Shown here piece after piece: positions 25,066-35,854 of a DNA stretch of 64,000 nt (its first letter is position 1; every line of letters begins with the position of its first letter). The stretch covers positions 20,662,931 to 20,726,930 of the forward strand of contig CAIIXF020000003.1 in the NCBI GenBank assembly GCA_903813345.2, given 5' to 3'. The notes beneath the pieces are model-generated. The model worked only from the letters and a program-made list of their open reading frames with translations. It searched no databases and was not told the origin of the DNA. The DNA is from Owenia fusiformis. Its lineage: Eukaryota; Annelida; Polychaeta; Sabellida; Oweniidae. A program made the translations under genes and the position numbers.

Positions 25066-25986
25066 CTCACTGTACACAACTCGGCACGGGGCTCTAAACC
25101 CAGCAAGTCTCTAGACATGTTTTTACTTGCTTTTGTAAAAAATCTGTACTTAAATGTACAGTTTTGTGCAATTCCACATGTAATTCTGTATAATTGATAA
25201 GTTCTTGTCTACCTGCCCTTATTTCATCATACTATCAAGAGATTGTGATAATAATGGACTAAGGTATAACCTTGGAAGACTACTTCAATGTTTGCATTGA
25301 TACTTGGTTGACAATATTCTCATTCAAACTTGAAATATATTCTTGAATTATGTCTTAGATATTAAATGTATTAGAGAATGTTATGATGAGAGGGCCAAAA
25401 TAGAACCTTGAAGAACTCCTATAAAACTCTTTTTGCCAGAAAATAAGATCATACCATTTCTAATGTCTTAGTACCGAGTGAACCTATTTTTTAACCATAT
25501 TATCTCTATGTATGAATCTAAATTGTCATTTTTACCGAATTATGTACATATTTTGACAACCTTAAATTTTTAACTGAATTGGTATTGGTGAAATATCAAC
25601 ATTATTCAAGAAAACAAGTTTAATGACTAAAGTTGTTGCAAAATAAGAGTGCTCCCAAAATAGAACCTTGTAGAATCCCTATATAAAGTCATTTTGCCCA
25701 AATTCAGCTCATTAATGAATGTAACTGTATTTCTAGATATAATGTACAGGCTTTAGGACTGAATCAATATAATTTTAAACCATATTTATCTTTATATATG
25801 AATCTAGAGTGTCATTTGTATTGAATTACACATATACGGCAGCCATCTTGAATTTTTTCCTGAAATAGTGTTCAGTTTGATCGATCACAGGGACAGAATT
25901 TTTTCAAATAGTTTAAATAACAGATTAAGCCAATAAATTTGCTTGTATCACCATTTGAAATATTTTCCACTAAATTCCCCCCACTA

Positions 25987-26272
25987 TCTGTATATTTGAG
26001 ACTTCTAGGGACATTTTAGACATGAAATCCTGCATGCTGTTTTGTAAGGCTTGAACAGAACTTGTTGGTGTACCATCTTGGGATACAAAACTATCAAAAC
26101 TCGATTCAAATCTGTCCCTTTTAGCTGGGGGCATCATAGATGCTTTAGAGGATGACACTGGGGTACTACTCACAGTTACGATACTTGCAGCTTCTGTACA
26201 TATATCAGAAGGTTGCGACTTCAACTGCACATGTGCCTCAGTCAAAAAATCCTTTATGTTTTGCTGACTCAT
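25987..26272 (-). pseudogene. LINE ORF1, N-terminal part
   Basis: ATG at 26272 in a good context (GCCACTATGAG), then MSQQNIKDFLTEAHVQLK and a Ser/Thr/Pro-rich stretch, ending at the 3.2-kb element near SLEVSNIQI. Low-complexity N-termini ahead of the coiled coil are common in L1-type ORF1 proteins. It is truncated by the insertion. Confidence 0.75.
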
Positions 26273-26447
26273 AGTGGCTCCAATGTTCAATATAGTGTTC
26301 CAAAATGTTCAATAATATGTGCCTGTATAGTTTATAGTAATGATATATCCATATATATGTGTGTATCCACTGTAAGTCCTGAGTAAATTAATAAAATAGT
26401 GGACCAAAATATTATTTTACTTTAGCTGGCGGCCATCTTGCACGGTC

Positions 26448-26562
26448 GGTTTGGATACAGGAAATATCCTTTGGGATATCCAATACATCTTCCCTTGGTC
26501 CCTTCGGTCCCTCGGGAAGATATATTGTATATCCCTCGGGATATTCCCTGTATCCAAAACCT
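26448..26562. repeat. Palindrome at the LINE 5' edge
   Basis: The arms GGTTTGGATACAGG...CCTGTATCCAAAACC close on TCCCTTGG-TCCCTTCGG-TCCCTCGGGA. They are about 50 bp with scattered mismatches. A half-copy with the same CCTGTATCCAAAACCTCCCA end recurs at 29080-29101. Confidence 0.75.
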
Positions 26563-26576
26563 CCCAGTGCATAACC

Positions 26577-27066
26577 CCTATTTATCCCATACTTGGACGT
26601 GTTACAGGTACATAAAGCTGGTTTGTAAAAACTTATATTTTCATCAGCGAGGAGATGCTTTACGTCCCGCTCTGAGCGATCTGCCCGCTACGCCATAATC
26701 GCCGCTCGCATATTTGTTCATAATTTGTAACGGTCGCGTAATGACTGTTTACGACAATGGAAAAAACACAGACAATCGGGATCTGTTTGATGGTTTAAAA
26801 AGGGAAGGAGCATCCACTTAATATCCACTAAAAAAATCTGCCCACGGCCATGAAAACAAAACTGGACATGAATATTCTAAAATGTTTCCACGATTGAACA
26901 ATGTGAACCAGATGACCAAGATTGGTATGGGATAAACATATTATCCTATAGTATATCTTGAACCTCATATAGGATAATCTCTATATCTGCCCGCTGATGA
27001 AAATCTAAGCTTTTACAAACCGGCTTTATGTACCTATAACACATCCAAATATGGGATAAACTGTTT
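26577..27066. mobile_element. 490-bp foldback
   Basis: The 85-bp arm at 26577-26665 (TTTATCCCATACTTGGA, GGTACATAAAGC, TTTTCATCAGCG) is mirrored at 26985-27066. The loop includes GC-rich GATCTGCCCGCTACGCC and a short ATTATCCTATA...TATAGGATAAT palindrome at 26939-26976, which matches the outer arms of the 14323-14462 palindrome. Confidence 0.7.
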
Positions 27067-27400
27067 TATCCCATGGTTACAAGGACATGAATCTAATATC
27101 ACATGAAGATATATTTGATATGTGGATCAAGATATCATATTTTATCCAAAAATTCACAAACCATAGAATAACACTTTTAAATTATCGAATATCACGTCTT
27201 AAAAATTGATATTCGATGGTTTGAAAACTGATATTCGATGGTATCGAATTTTTCCAAAAAAAAATCTTTTTACATTTTTTAATCATTTTCAAAAAAATTT
27301 TTTTTTAAATTCAAAAATTTCAAATTTTCGCTCAAATCATATTTTTCAACTTTTTTCGCAGATGATGACTTATCCATGGGAAAAACGGACAATCCTATGA
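27060..27400. repeat. Foldback with AT-rich loop
   Basis: The weak arms TTATCCCATGG and CTTATCCATGGG enclose a loop (27245-27350) of A/T runs (CAAAAAAATTTTTTTTTAAA). The same kind of loop is seen at 14584-14740 and 28784-28930. Confidence 0.45.
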
Positions 27401-27417
27401 TTATTCAAGAATATCAA

Positions 27418-27655
27418 TTATATCCACTCATGGATACAAATATCTTCACTCATTCGCTGCGCTCACTCATGAAGATATCAATATCCACACATGGATATAA
27501 ATGGTATTTTTTCAAAACCATAGGATAAATAGAGGATATCATATGATTTATGAGTGATATGATTTTTATCCACGAATGAATATGATATCTGCACGAGCGA
27601 GCGTAGCGAGAGAGTGCAGATATCAATATCCATGAGTGGATTAAAATCATATCAC
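27418..27655. repeat. Two adjacent palindromes with GCGAGCG-type loops
   Basis: The palindrome at 27418-27498 pairs TCATGGATA...GATATCTTCA with its inverse around a CATTCGCTGCGCTCAC loop. The palindrome at 27553-27655 pairs GTGATATGATTTT...GATATCTGCAC with its inverse around GAGCGAGCGTAGCGAGAG. The stems are related (ATCCATGAGTGGAT), so the two look like diverged copies. Confidence 0.75.
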
Positions 27656-27976
27656 GAGTAAGTCATAGGATGTTCTTTTTATTCCATAGTTAAAGTCATC
27701 ATCAGAATCGTCGGAAATTAAGTAATTTAAATCGAATTTTCCAAACGATCCGGCGATGTTGACACTTAGCCTCGTTTTGAGTCTGAAGTAGCAAAAATCC
27801 ATAAACCATCGCATACGGCGCCGTATGTCATGACTAAAAAACCGTATGCTATGGTTAAGTGAAAATTTGTCAAAAATATCAAATTTTATCACTGATTACA
27901 AAAATACCGTTTTTATTTTCACATGTTATCCTATGAATATCATGCTAACTATGGAATAATCCTATGTAATAGTATA
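27656..27976. other. Unique spacer between palindromes
   Basis: No gene supported. It contains a short GC-rich patch (CATACGGCGCCGTATG) that is itself a perfect 16-bp palindrome at about 27809-27824. Confidence 0.4.
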
Positions 27977-28145
27977 CAAATAGTGACTGCCATTGAGGGC
28001 AATAGTGTAAATTATTTCCCCGAGCGAATATCCTCTACAATGTACTATTCCCGAAGCCGCAGGCTGAGGGAATAGTACATTGTAGAGGATATTCCCAAGG
28101 GGAAATCATTTACACTATTGGTCGAAATTAGGCAGTCACTATTTG
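27977..28145. repeat. Large near-perfect palindrome
   Basis: A stem of about 77 bp (CAAATAGTGACTGCC...ATCCTCTACAATGTACTATTCCC) pairs with its inverse around a 15-base loop (GAAGCCGCAGGCTGA). It is the most regular palindrome in the cluster. It is flanked by AT-rich DNA with no unambiguous target duplication. Confidence 0.8.
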
Positions 28146-28687
28146 TTTTATTATATACCCTATACTGACTCTTGTCCCGTTTGTCCTCTGCGAAGGCCAA
28201 AAAGGCTTAGAAAGCCCCCTCCCCGGGTCCATTGTTAGCATTATAAGGTGTGACGTCATCAGATGCTCAACAGAAATTTTTGCCTCTGAGACTCTCACTT
28301 GACAAATTCAATCGCGTTTAACACGCGGAATAGATTATCATAACACTTGAAATTACACAGACGTATTGAGCTTAGGGAACTTTATACACGTTGCTTATAT
28401 TGTATCGTTCACGCACGTCTGTCATGGTGAACGGAGTTGATTTGTGTTTGTGCTCATCCTCCATTTTCTGTTTTTCGTCTGCGCAGTGATGATGCGCAGA
28501 CGTTTCCAAGGGTAAAATAACTTGCAATTATGACGTCAGCGGGCAATAGTTCAAATGTATATTCCCGCTGACGTCACATTTGAGGGAATATAACTTTCCG
28601 AGGGAAATAGTAAATCTATTTCGGAACACGTGACTAGGTATTGACCAATCAGGATTAGTGTTACATATTGGGTATATAATAATATTT
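28146..28687. mobile_element. Composite inverted-repeat unit
   Basis: The ends TTATATACCCTATA and TATTGGGTATATAA are inverted. Inside lie the hairpin GTCTGCGCA-GTGATGA-TGCGCAGAC at about 28478-28501, and a second inverted pair GACGTCAGCGGG / CCCGCTGACGTC at about 28532-28576. Whether this is one element or several short palindromes is unclear. Confidence 0.5.
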
Positions 28688-29037
28688 CATACCTACTGAG
28701 GTTCTAGGTACATAAAGAGCGGGAATATATAGTGTATCTAGGGACCGGGATGGATACACGCTGTATTCATCCCGGTCCTGCTCCTGAAAAAAAAATTAAA
28801 AAAATTTCTAATTTTTTGGAAATTTTTTTTCTAATTTTTTTCAATTTTTTTTTTAGAATTTTTACCAAATTTTTTTCAACATTTTTTTCATTTTTTTTCA
28901 AATTTTTCAACATTTTTTTCAATTTTTTCAAATGTTTTGAAAATCTCGCAAACTTTAAGACCAAGAAAACGCCTAGTACCTTAAGAATGATTTGGAATTT
29001 TGGATCTTTATAAGATATGATGTACCTAGAACCTCAG
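28688..29037. mobile_element. Foldback with AT-rich loop, second copy
   Basis: The outer ends CTGAGGTTCTAGGTACAT / ATGTACCTAGAACCTCAG enclose an inner palindrome (ACCGGGATGGATACA...ATCCCGGT) and a loop of T runs at 28784-28930 (CAAATTTTTTTCAACATTTT). The order of parts matches 14465-14817, so both are members of one family. Frames in the loop are low-complexity artefacts. Confidence 0.7.
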
Positions 29038-29156
29038 TGAGGTCCCTCGGGAGATACACATATTTCCCATGGGATAAACCCTGTATCCAAAACCTCCCAG
29101 TACATTACCCTTATATATAGAGTCCCTCCTTTTAGCAGAGCTTGGATCCTTTACTG

Positions 29157-29375
29157 TAAGAAACCCTTCTCACAGCTGGGGACCCAAAAGCCGCTTAAAC
29201 GAGGGACTCTTATCTGTACAATAAAGCAATGCACCGACAGAAAGGCATTTTTATTTTGCTTTTAACGGAACAAGCTTGAAGAAAAACGATGCAGTATGAG
29301 ACTCACAATCCTTGATTTCCAAACACCTAGTAGGTCTAAAATTCAAATAAACGGTCGTAGTTGGCACCCAGCGTT
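29157..29375 (+). repeat. Dispersed repeat, inverted partner at 38.1 kb
   Basis: About 215 bp match the reverse complement of 38070-38272 (shared CAGCTGGGGACC, GAACAAG(C/T)TTGAAGAAAAAC, GTGAGACTCACAATCCTTGATTT once orientation is corrected). It may be a terminal repeat of a 9-kb unit or an independent copy of the family. Confidence 0.65.
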
Positions 29376-30560
29376 TAACTGTGGCGCTTAATTTGGTACA
29401 CACCCTGTGTTCAATGGGGATATAAGAATTGAGCTTTAGTTTACAAAATTTATTTCACGAAATAAACAAACAATGCTTTCAGTCTAAAATTCTTTATTCA
29501 AGTAAAATTGCATTGTCAGCCAACAAAATAAATGACTGTATAATTTGATTTGTTTTTTGCCATTGTCCATCTTAATTTTATTTACAATCTTTAGCAGACT
29601 AAACGTTATTTGATCTTGGTATGTATTTCATTATTGGATTGCCGTTCCCGAGAGAGCAACTTCCACAGTCAAACTCATACACTCGATTCGTACACATGTT
29701 TTTCACATATATCTACAATGAAAAGCAAATTGCCCGATTGTCCTTAGAGGTCAAATGAGATATATTCGATATATGAGTTATATACATATTACGTACATTA
29801 GAGTTTATGTTACATTCACACATAGCTAGCTAGGCAAGGCTTAAATCCTTAAATATATCCAATGATTGGTATCAGACTCAAACATTAGTCTAAAACTGAC
29901 AATTACATAACTATGCAGAAAACGGTATAATTATGAAATTTGAAAGCTGAAGAACTGTTTCAATTTTAGAATATTTTCGACTTTTACCATTCCTTGTCAA
30001 GTCTATTTTCTAAAAATCCCAAAGTGCACACAGTATTTCAGAAAAATAAATTCATTATTCCTCATTTTGCACTTCGAATCCTAAATAACGTCACCAATTA
30101 TAACATGTCACGGATCTTCTATATGGAGACATTTGATGGAATTACACCACAAAATCCGTTAAAACGTTTTAGTGGAAGGCGCTTTACAAAATCGCCATTC
30201 TGATTGCACCAACATTTCTAAAGCGTCTTAGGAATTATATTTTGGAATTACACCTGTTTTTTCTAAAACGCCTTTCGTGCACTTTTAACGATGTAGTTAT
30301 GGATAATATCCAGCATACATGTATGTGTACATCTCCTGTAAATGTATTCTTTTTGCATCTAAGACAAAACTGATCTTCCATAATTTGATTAAAAATGCAT
30401 GACTTTGCATACTTTTTATTTATCTTTTATTAATTATGAGAAAACATAATAAAAGGGTAAAAGAAAAATATGTACATATTCTCTGAAGATAACACTTGAT
30501 TTCGATGTGACCTGGCGACCATCATCCATTTTTCAATTTAGATATGAGGTCTTATTTCGT
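29376..30560. other. No supported gene
   Basis: AT-rich, with no exon or repeat boundaries visible. The last ~400 bp contain AAAACG(T/C)(T/C)TT...GCGCTTTACAAAA phrases that resemble the decayed outer end of the foldback that follows. Confidence 0.4.
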
Positions 30561-30854
30561 TTAGGGCAAATGTTAAAAACTAGTAAAAAACCGGTTAAGG
30601 CGTCTTACAAAAACCGATCGGTATTACACTGCACACTTAAAGCGCCCAACGACTTATGCCGTTTACTAGTGACAATAGTCCCTGATCTGGACCCTCTGAA
30701 AAAAAGTTTTGTTGTCCGGTACTTTCCCACATAAAATGATTGTACCGTTTGAAAGAACAGACTTCCCTCTTAAAGAAAACACCTCTTCTATTGATGTAAA
30801 CAGGGGCAAAAGGCTCCAAAACGGGGTTAGACAAGGTGGCATTCTGAAGTCTCA

Positions 30855-31785
30855 CTTTCTTGTCATCACGATTCCAGGTAAACCATCAGACGGATTTACT
30901 TCAAATTTTCACACATGTTACATGGTAAGAAGTTCTAGAGCTGATTAACTTTGCGGTGGCCATCTTGCATTCTGGTGGCCATCTTGGATTTTTTTCAGAT
31001 AAATATTGTCATCGCGATTCCACAAAAACCACATAACAGATGTACTTCAAATGTTCACACATGTTACATGGTAAAAAGTCCTAGACCTCATTATTTTTTG
31101 GTGGCCATCTTGCATTCTGGCAGCCATCTTGGAAGTTTTAAGATAAATCTTGTCATCACGATTTCATGAAATCCAAACGGATTTACTTCAAATTTCCACA
31201 CATGTTACATGGTAAGAAAATATAGAGGTGAATAACTTTTCGGCAGCCATCTTGCATTCTGGCGGCCATCTTGGAAATTTTGGGATAAATCTTGTCATCG
31301 TTATTCCAGGAAAACAACCTAACAGATTAACTTCAAATTTTCACACATGTTACATGGTATGAAGTTCTAGAGCTGATTAACTTTTCAGTGGCCATTTTGC
31401 ATTCTGGCAGCCATTTTGGAAGGTTTATAGATAAATCTTGTAATCACAATTCCAGAAAAACCACTTCACAGTTTTACTTCGAATTTTCACACATGTTACA
31501 TGGTATGAAGTTCTAGAGCTGACTAACTTTTTGGTGGCCATGTTGCATTCCGTCGGCTATCTTGGAAGTTTTTAGATAAATCTTGTCATTACGATTCCAT
31601 GAAAACCATGTAACAGTTTTACTTCAAATTTTCACACATGTTACATGGTAAGAAGTTATAGAGCTGATTAACTTTCTGATAGCCATCTTGCATTCTGGCG
31701 GCCATCTTGGAAGTTTGTAGATAAATCTTGTCATCACGATTCCAGAAAAACCACTTTACAGATTTGCTTCAAATCTTCACACTTT
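30855..31785 (+). repeat. ~146-bp tandem array, left arm
   Basis: About six units. Each has TTCAAATTTTCACACATGTT, a GGTAAGAAGTTCTAGAGCTG segment, two GGCCATCTTG boxes and a TCTTGTCATCACGATTCCAG segment. The CACACATGTTACATGG starts fall near 30910, 31057, 31199, 31342, 31488 and 31633. Confidence 0.85.
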
Positions 31786-31839
31786 ATACATTTACATTCA
31801 CAATGGTCCCTTCCTGGTATATTTTTTTTAGGTTTTATG

Positions 31840-31985
31840 ACTGTTAAATTCTATAGTCTTGTTAAGACCACTTTATAAACAGGTTTATTATTACTTTTAT
31901 GACTGTTAAATTATATAGTCTAGTTAACACCACTTTATAAACAGGTTAATTATTACTGGTGTAACTAACACAAGGAAAAAAAATA
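31840..31985 (+). repeat. Two tandem copies of a 67-bp unit
   Basis: ATGACTGTTAAATT(C/A)TATAGTCTTGTTAA..CCACTTTATAAACAGGTT(T/A)A occurs twice in a row at the inner edge of the left arm. Confidence 0.75.
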
Positions 31986-33230
31986 TAATTAATTTATTTG
32001 ATTTTATATAACATGAAATTATTTTTTCTTTTCGATAAAACATTGCTTATTAGAAATATATTTAGTTGAAAACTTAGAGTAAACAATCAGTTCTTCTATC
32101 ACAAAGTTTATTTTGGTTCAGTAGATTTTTCTATACATTATTTTTATGTCACCACCACTAGTGATTGCGTGACATATTGTAATAGCTAGTTTATCTTTAA
32201 TTGAGACTGTTCAGTAGTTAATGTGTACTGTATACTTAACAAGGTGTGGTGACATTTTGCATGTTTCTGCATCGTCACTACTATTGAAAGCTTATGTTGA
32301 TATTGTAGCAGTGTTTTTTAAGTTCTTTTTGTTGGTACAATTAGTTTCCAAACCCTATACTAATATCGATCTGACACACAGTTTTAGTGCAGGTTTAAGT
32401 GATTTTTGTTGATTATTAAACGCAAAGAGCACATGTGTCTCAAACTCGCAACAATGTGGATACAGAGCCCATTCACATAGTTTGACATGCTGGTGCTCTG
32501 AACCAGCTCGTTAGTTAATATCTGACTAAGAGACAGCTTGCTTTCCCGATGAAGAAATGTTATCTGCAGCTTTTATGAGTACTATAGTATCTACAACTAT
32601 TTTTGATCTTATGAGTATTGGATATCATTATTTTCAATTTTTCTTCAACATGTATTTTAATGACTTCAGTATGAATGGAATGTCCCTCGGAGTTGTGGTC
32701 GTTGATGAGGAATTGGTCATTGAACGGTGTGGATGCTGTTTATTCCCATATTAGATTATTGTCTTGGGATATTCAGGTTTGATTTTTGTTTGCCAGTTTT
32801 ACACTTTACAGTTTGCTTTTCCCACTAGGTTGCTTTACACTTTTTTCCTTTCTCATTTGTCATTTTTGTTTATATTTAGTAAGGATATGATACGCAGGTC
32901 TCTCCTTCTGTGTGATCACCTGTCCAGAAGATAATTCAACTGCATGAAGAACATTTCGTTGACATGATGCACAGTGAAAGGTTTTCCACACATTAACATT
33001 TTCGTTTAAAAGAGCTTTAATTCCGTTATATACTCAGATCAAGGCCAATTTAGCATACATTTCGCTCTCAAAAATCGCTTTGCAATAATGGATTTCAAAG
33101 AAATGTTTGACGTTTTCAATAATCTTTTTTCTTTTTGATGAAATGTAGTTATTTATTCTAAAAATCAATCGATGTCATACACAAAATTCATTTAAGTGGT
33201 ATAAAGTACAGAAGCAGAGTAAAAATATGT
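31986..33230. other. Core of the foldback, no supported gene
   Basis: A frame at 32557-32754 has a cysteine-containing C-terminus, but nothing identifies it. A short stem (ATGTCAC / GTGACAT) lies at about 32145-32174. Confidence 0.4.
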
Positions 33231-33231
33231 A

Positions 33232-33960
33232 TTTTAGAATATCACCATGTGTTACCCCATTGTAGCGCCTCTTACCCATGTTTCTATCAACATAAAACAT
33301 GATATAATACACCAAATATGCATTTATGTCAAATTATGTGGTTTAAAATACAGAAAAATAGATAACATTCTCCTTAGAATACCACCTTGTGTAACCCCAC
33401 TTTACTGCCTTTTGCCCCTGTTTATATCAATATAAAAGGTAGCATGTAACCTTCCTTGTAACATGTGTAAAAGTTTCAAGAAAATCAGTAAAGTGGTTTT
33501 CCTGGAATCACAATGACAAAATTCATCAAAAAAACTTCCAAGATGGCCGCCAAAATGCAAGATGGCCACCGAAAGGTTAATTAGCTCTAGAACTTCTTAC
33601 CATTTAATATGTGTGGAAATTTGAAGTAAATCCGTTTGGTTTTCCTGAAATCGTGATGACAAGATTTATCTTTAAACTTCCAAGATGGCTGCCAGAATGC
33701 AAGATGGCCACCGAAAAAATAATGAGGTCTAGGACTTTTTACCATGTTACATGTGTGAACATTTGAAGTACATCTGTAATGTGGTTTTTGTGGAATCGCG
33801 ATGACAATATTTATCTGAAAAAAATTCCAAGATGGCCGCCAGAATGCAGGATGGCCGCCGCAAAGTTAATCAGCTCTAGAACTTCGTACCATGTAACATG
33901 TGTGAAAATTTGAAGTAAATCCGTCTGATGGTTTACCTGGAATCGTGATGGCAAGAAAGT
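33232..33960 (-). repeat. ~146-bp tandem array, right arm (inverted)
   Basis: About three and a half inverted units of the left-arm satellite run from 33440 to 33960. They are preceded by two short copies (33232-33300 and 33375-33440) of a unit containing CCTTTTGCCCCTGTTTA, which also occurs at 33966-34040. Confidence 0.8.
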
Positions 33961-34260
33961 GAGACTTCAGAATGCCACCTTGTCTAACCCCGTTTTGGTG
34001 CCTTTTGCCCCTGTTTACATCAATAGAAGAGGTGTTTTCTTTAAGAGGGAAGTCTGTTCTTTCAAACGGTACAATCATTTTATGTGGGAAAGTACCGGAC
34101 AACAAAACCCCTTTTCTAGAGCCCTTTTGGAAATCAGATCGGGGACTACAAGGGTTCTTGGAGTTTTAGAAAAGCGCTTTTGTAAAACCGCAATCGTGAT
34201 TACACCTAATTCTTAAACCTGGTTAAAACCGAAGAAGCTTTTGTAAAACGCCATGTGTAA

Positions 34261-35250
34261 TTCTCGAAATCGTTGTTCCCTCTTCAAAAGAGGAGACGCG
34301 AAAATCTTTCCTTAAGGTCAAAATATTTCCCATGATGCAGTTCGCAGAGGAACAAATTTATACTTCCTTGTTTTCCCTCATAGGTTTAACATGGGGATTT
34401 TCACACCTATTTTTCAATCGATATATTCGTTCGTATTCCCGTACGAGAGTACAGAAAAAATTATGGGAAACGATTGATCTCTTATTAATCTTGATATAAC
34501 AGCTATTTTTTCATTGTATTGATTCATGGCGTGGTGAAAACGATGATTTAAAAGTGAGAAAATATTCCGGAAGAGAAGGCCACGTGATCAGTTGACTAGT
34601 CGCCATATTGGAAAAAACAATTCCATTCGACTTTCAATACTCTCATGCCAATCTTACCGCACTACAAACTGCAACATCGATGCATTAACTGAATAAAATT
34701 ATTCATCTTCAAATTACATTATAGAGTTACGTTGAAAACCCACAAACAACTGAGCAGTAGACTAAAGAAGACGCGTCGCTATTATCTCGGTCAATCTGTT
34801 TAGTGGTCCGAAAGCAAATCTATAGTACTCGTTTCCGAATTTTGTTGTTCATTGTACAATCTTTATTGATTAAACTATTAAAGCAATGACAAAGAAGAAT
34901 ACTTCCGATGGTGACATTGTTTTATTTAGCATCCGGGTGTAAAAATAAAATTGCGTAATTAGTTTGATTTAGAACTTTCGGGTCAGGCAAATAGCTACGC
35001 GAAATGCATAGTGTAAAAATATTGACCAATCAAATTTTGTCCTTTTTGAGTGCTTTTTCAGTGCATATTTGCGAACGTTCTGATTCAAAAGGCGAATCGT
35101 GAAAGGGAGAATTCCAGCAATTGTATTTGAGATCGTAAGGAATATTGGAAGGTCATTTGTACATGTTGTTTCGACAACCCCTAGCTAAAATGTGTAGATC
35201 TAATCCTACGAGTATAGTGCAAGTATATGGGAATGATTAAATGGTTTAAA
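34261..35250. other. No supported gene
   Basis: No exon, RNA or repeat boundary recognised. Confidence 0.4.
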
Positions 35251-35854
35251 GGCTTACTTAAGAAAATAATGTGGCATTTAGAACAGTGGGTTTAATCGAC
35301 GTGATTTTATGTACACTCATTTTCGTCCTTACATTTTCAATCTGCCAGAAATCATATAATTGTCCAATTCCTATGAGCTTGACTGTGACACCAGTCAAAT
35401 GGCCAGGTCCCATGGTTGGCCGGAAATACCTGTCCCAACTGAAAGTAATCATTAAAAATTTAACAAGAAAAACAGCAACTCCATGGAGTAGCAAATCCCA
35501 CCGAACAAAACACGTTTTGCTTATCTTGAAAAGCCATCTTGAAAATTTCTTCTTGAGAAGAGCTTCTTTGTCCCTAAGCATCAACATATAAAATGTAAAC
35601 CATACCCATCAATTAGCATTTGAGTTATCAAAGATTACATTCCTTTTTTATGAAAAATGGTGGCCAGTTTGAAATTCAGTCGCCATCTTGAAAATTCTTT
35701 CTTGAACAAATCTACTTTTTCTCTCGGCATCATCATATAAAATTTGATTCAAATCCGTTCACTGGTATTTGAGTTATTAAATAAAAGATTAACTTTTTAC
35801 GAAAAATGGCCGCCATTTTGATATTGAGAAGCCATTTTGAAAATCTCTTCTCCA

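Larger units (their letters stand above)
22752..25984. mobile_element. 3.2-kb TIR element with TA duplication inserted in LINE ORF1
   Basis: It starts GTGGGGGGAATTTA and ends with the inverse, with TA outside each end (22750-22751 and 25985-25986). The TIRs are imperfect over about 110 bp; the block CTGTCCCTGTGATCGA at about 22849 is mirrored at 25883-25898. I see no DDE transposase frame. The centre holds reverse-transcriptase debris, so this is either a non-autonomous element that captured or received an RT fragment, or a composite. A TA target is compatible with the Tc1/mariner/pogo group, but the G-rich terminus is not one I recognise. Confidence 0.75.
14820..26440 (-). mobile_element. 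Near full-length non-LTR retrotransposon (LINE), nested with two DNA elements
   Basis: Read on the minus strand the order is 5' region (about 26440-26273), ORF1, a spacer, ORF2 and a 3' UTR. The 3' UTR ends in AAATAAAG followed by about 11 A at 14823-14835. Removing the insertions at 22752-25984 and 19729-21960 leaves about 6 kb, normal for such an element. The RRM-type ORF1, AP endonuclease, RT and C-terminal CCHC-like region place it in the jockey/CR1/L2 broad group; an exact clade needs a tree. The 5' limit is inferred. The copy is dead: ORF1 is interrupted and ORF2 carries a frameshift. Confidence 0.85.
30570..34260. mobile_element. 3.7-kb foldback with satellite-bearing arms
   Basis: The arm at 30690-30950 is repeated almost exactly in inverse at 33865-34105, with an identical 79-codon shadow frame on opposite strands. 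Both arms then continue into ~146-bp tandem units. The outer ends have diverged (GGCGTCTTACAAAAACCGATCGG on the left, the inverse of CAAAAGCGCTTTTC on the right). The 1.6-kb centre (31800-33440) has no recognised gene. Long inverted arms made of tandem units are the hallmark of FB-type foldback elements. Confidence 0.75.

Noticed and set aside
26448-28690. CRISPR-like array
   Set aside because: The repeats are palindromes of differing sequence with no constant direct repeat and no regular spacers, in an animal genome.
30709-34105. Identical 79-codon frames at 30709-30948 (+) and 33866-34105 (-)
   Set aside because: They are the two arms of one foldback element, so the identity does not show coding.
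35258-35591. Overlapping 106- and 109-codon frames on opposite strands
   Set aside because: Both run through satellite-type repeat sequence; neither has protein-like composition.
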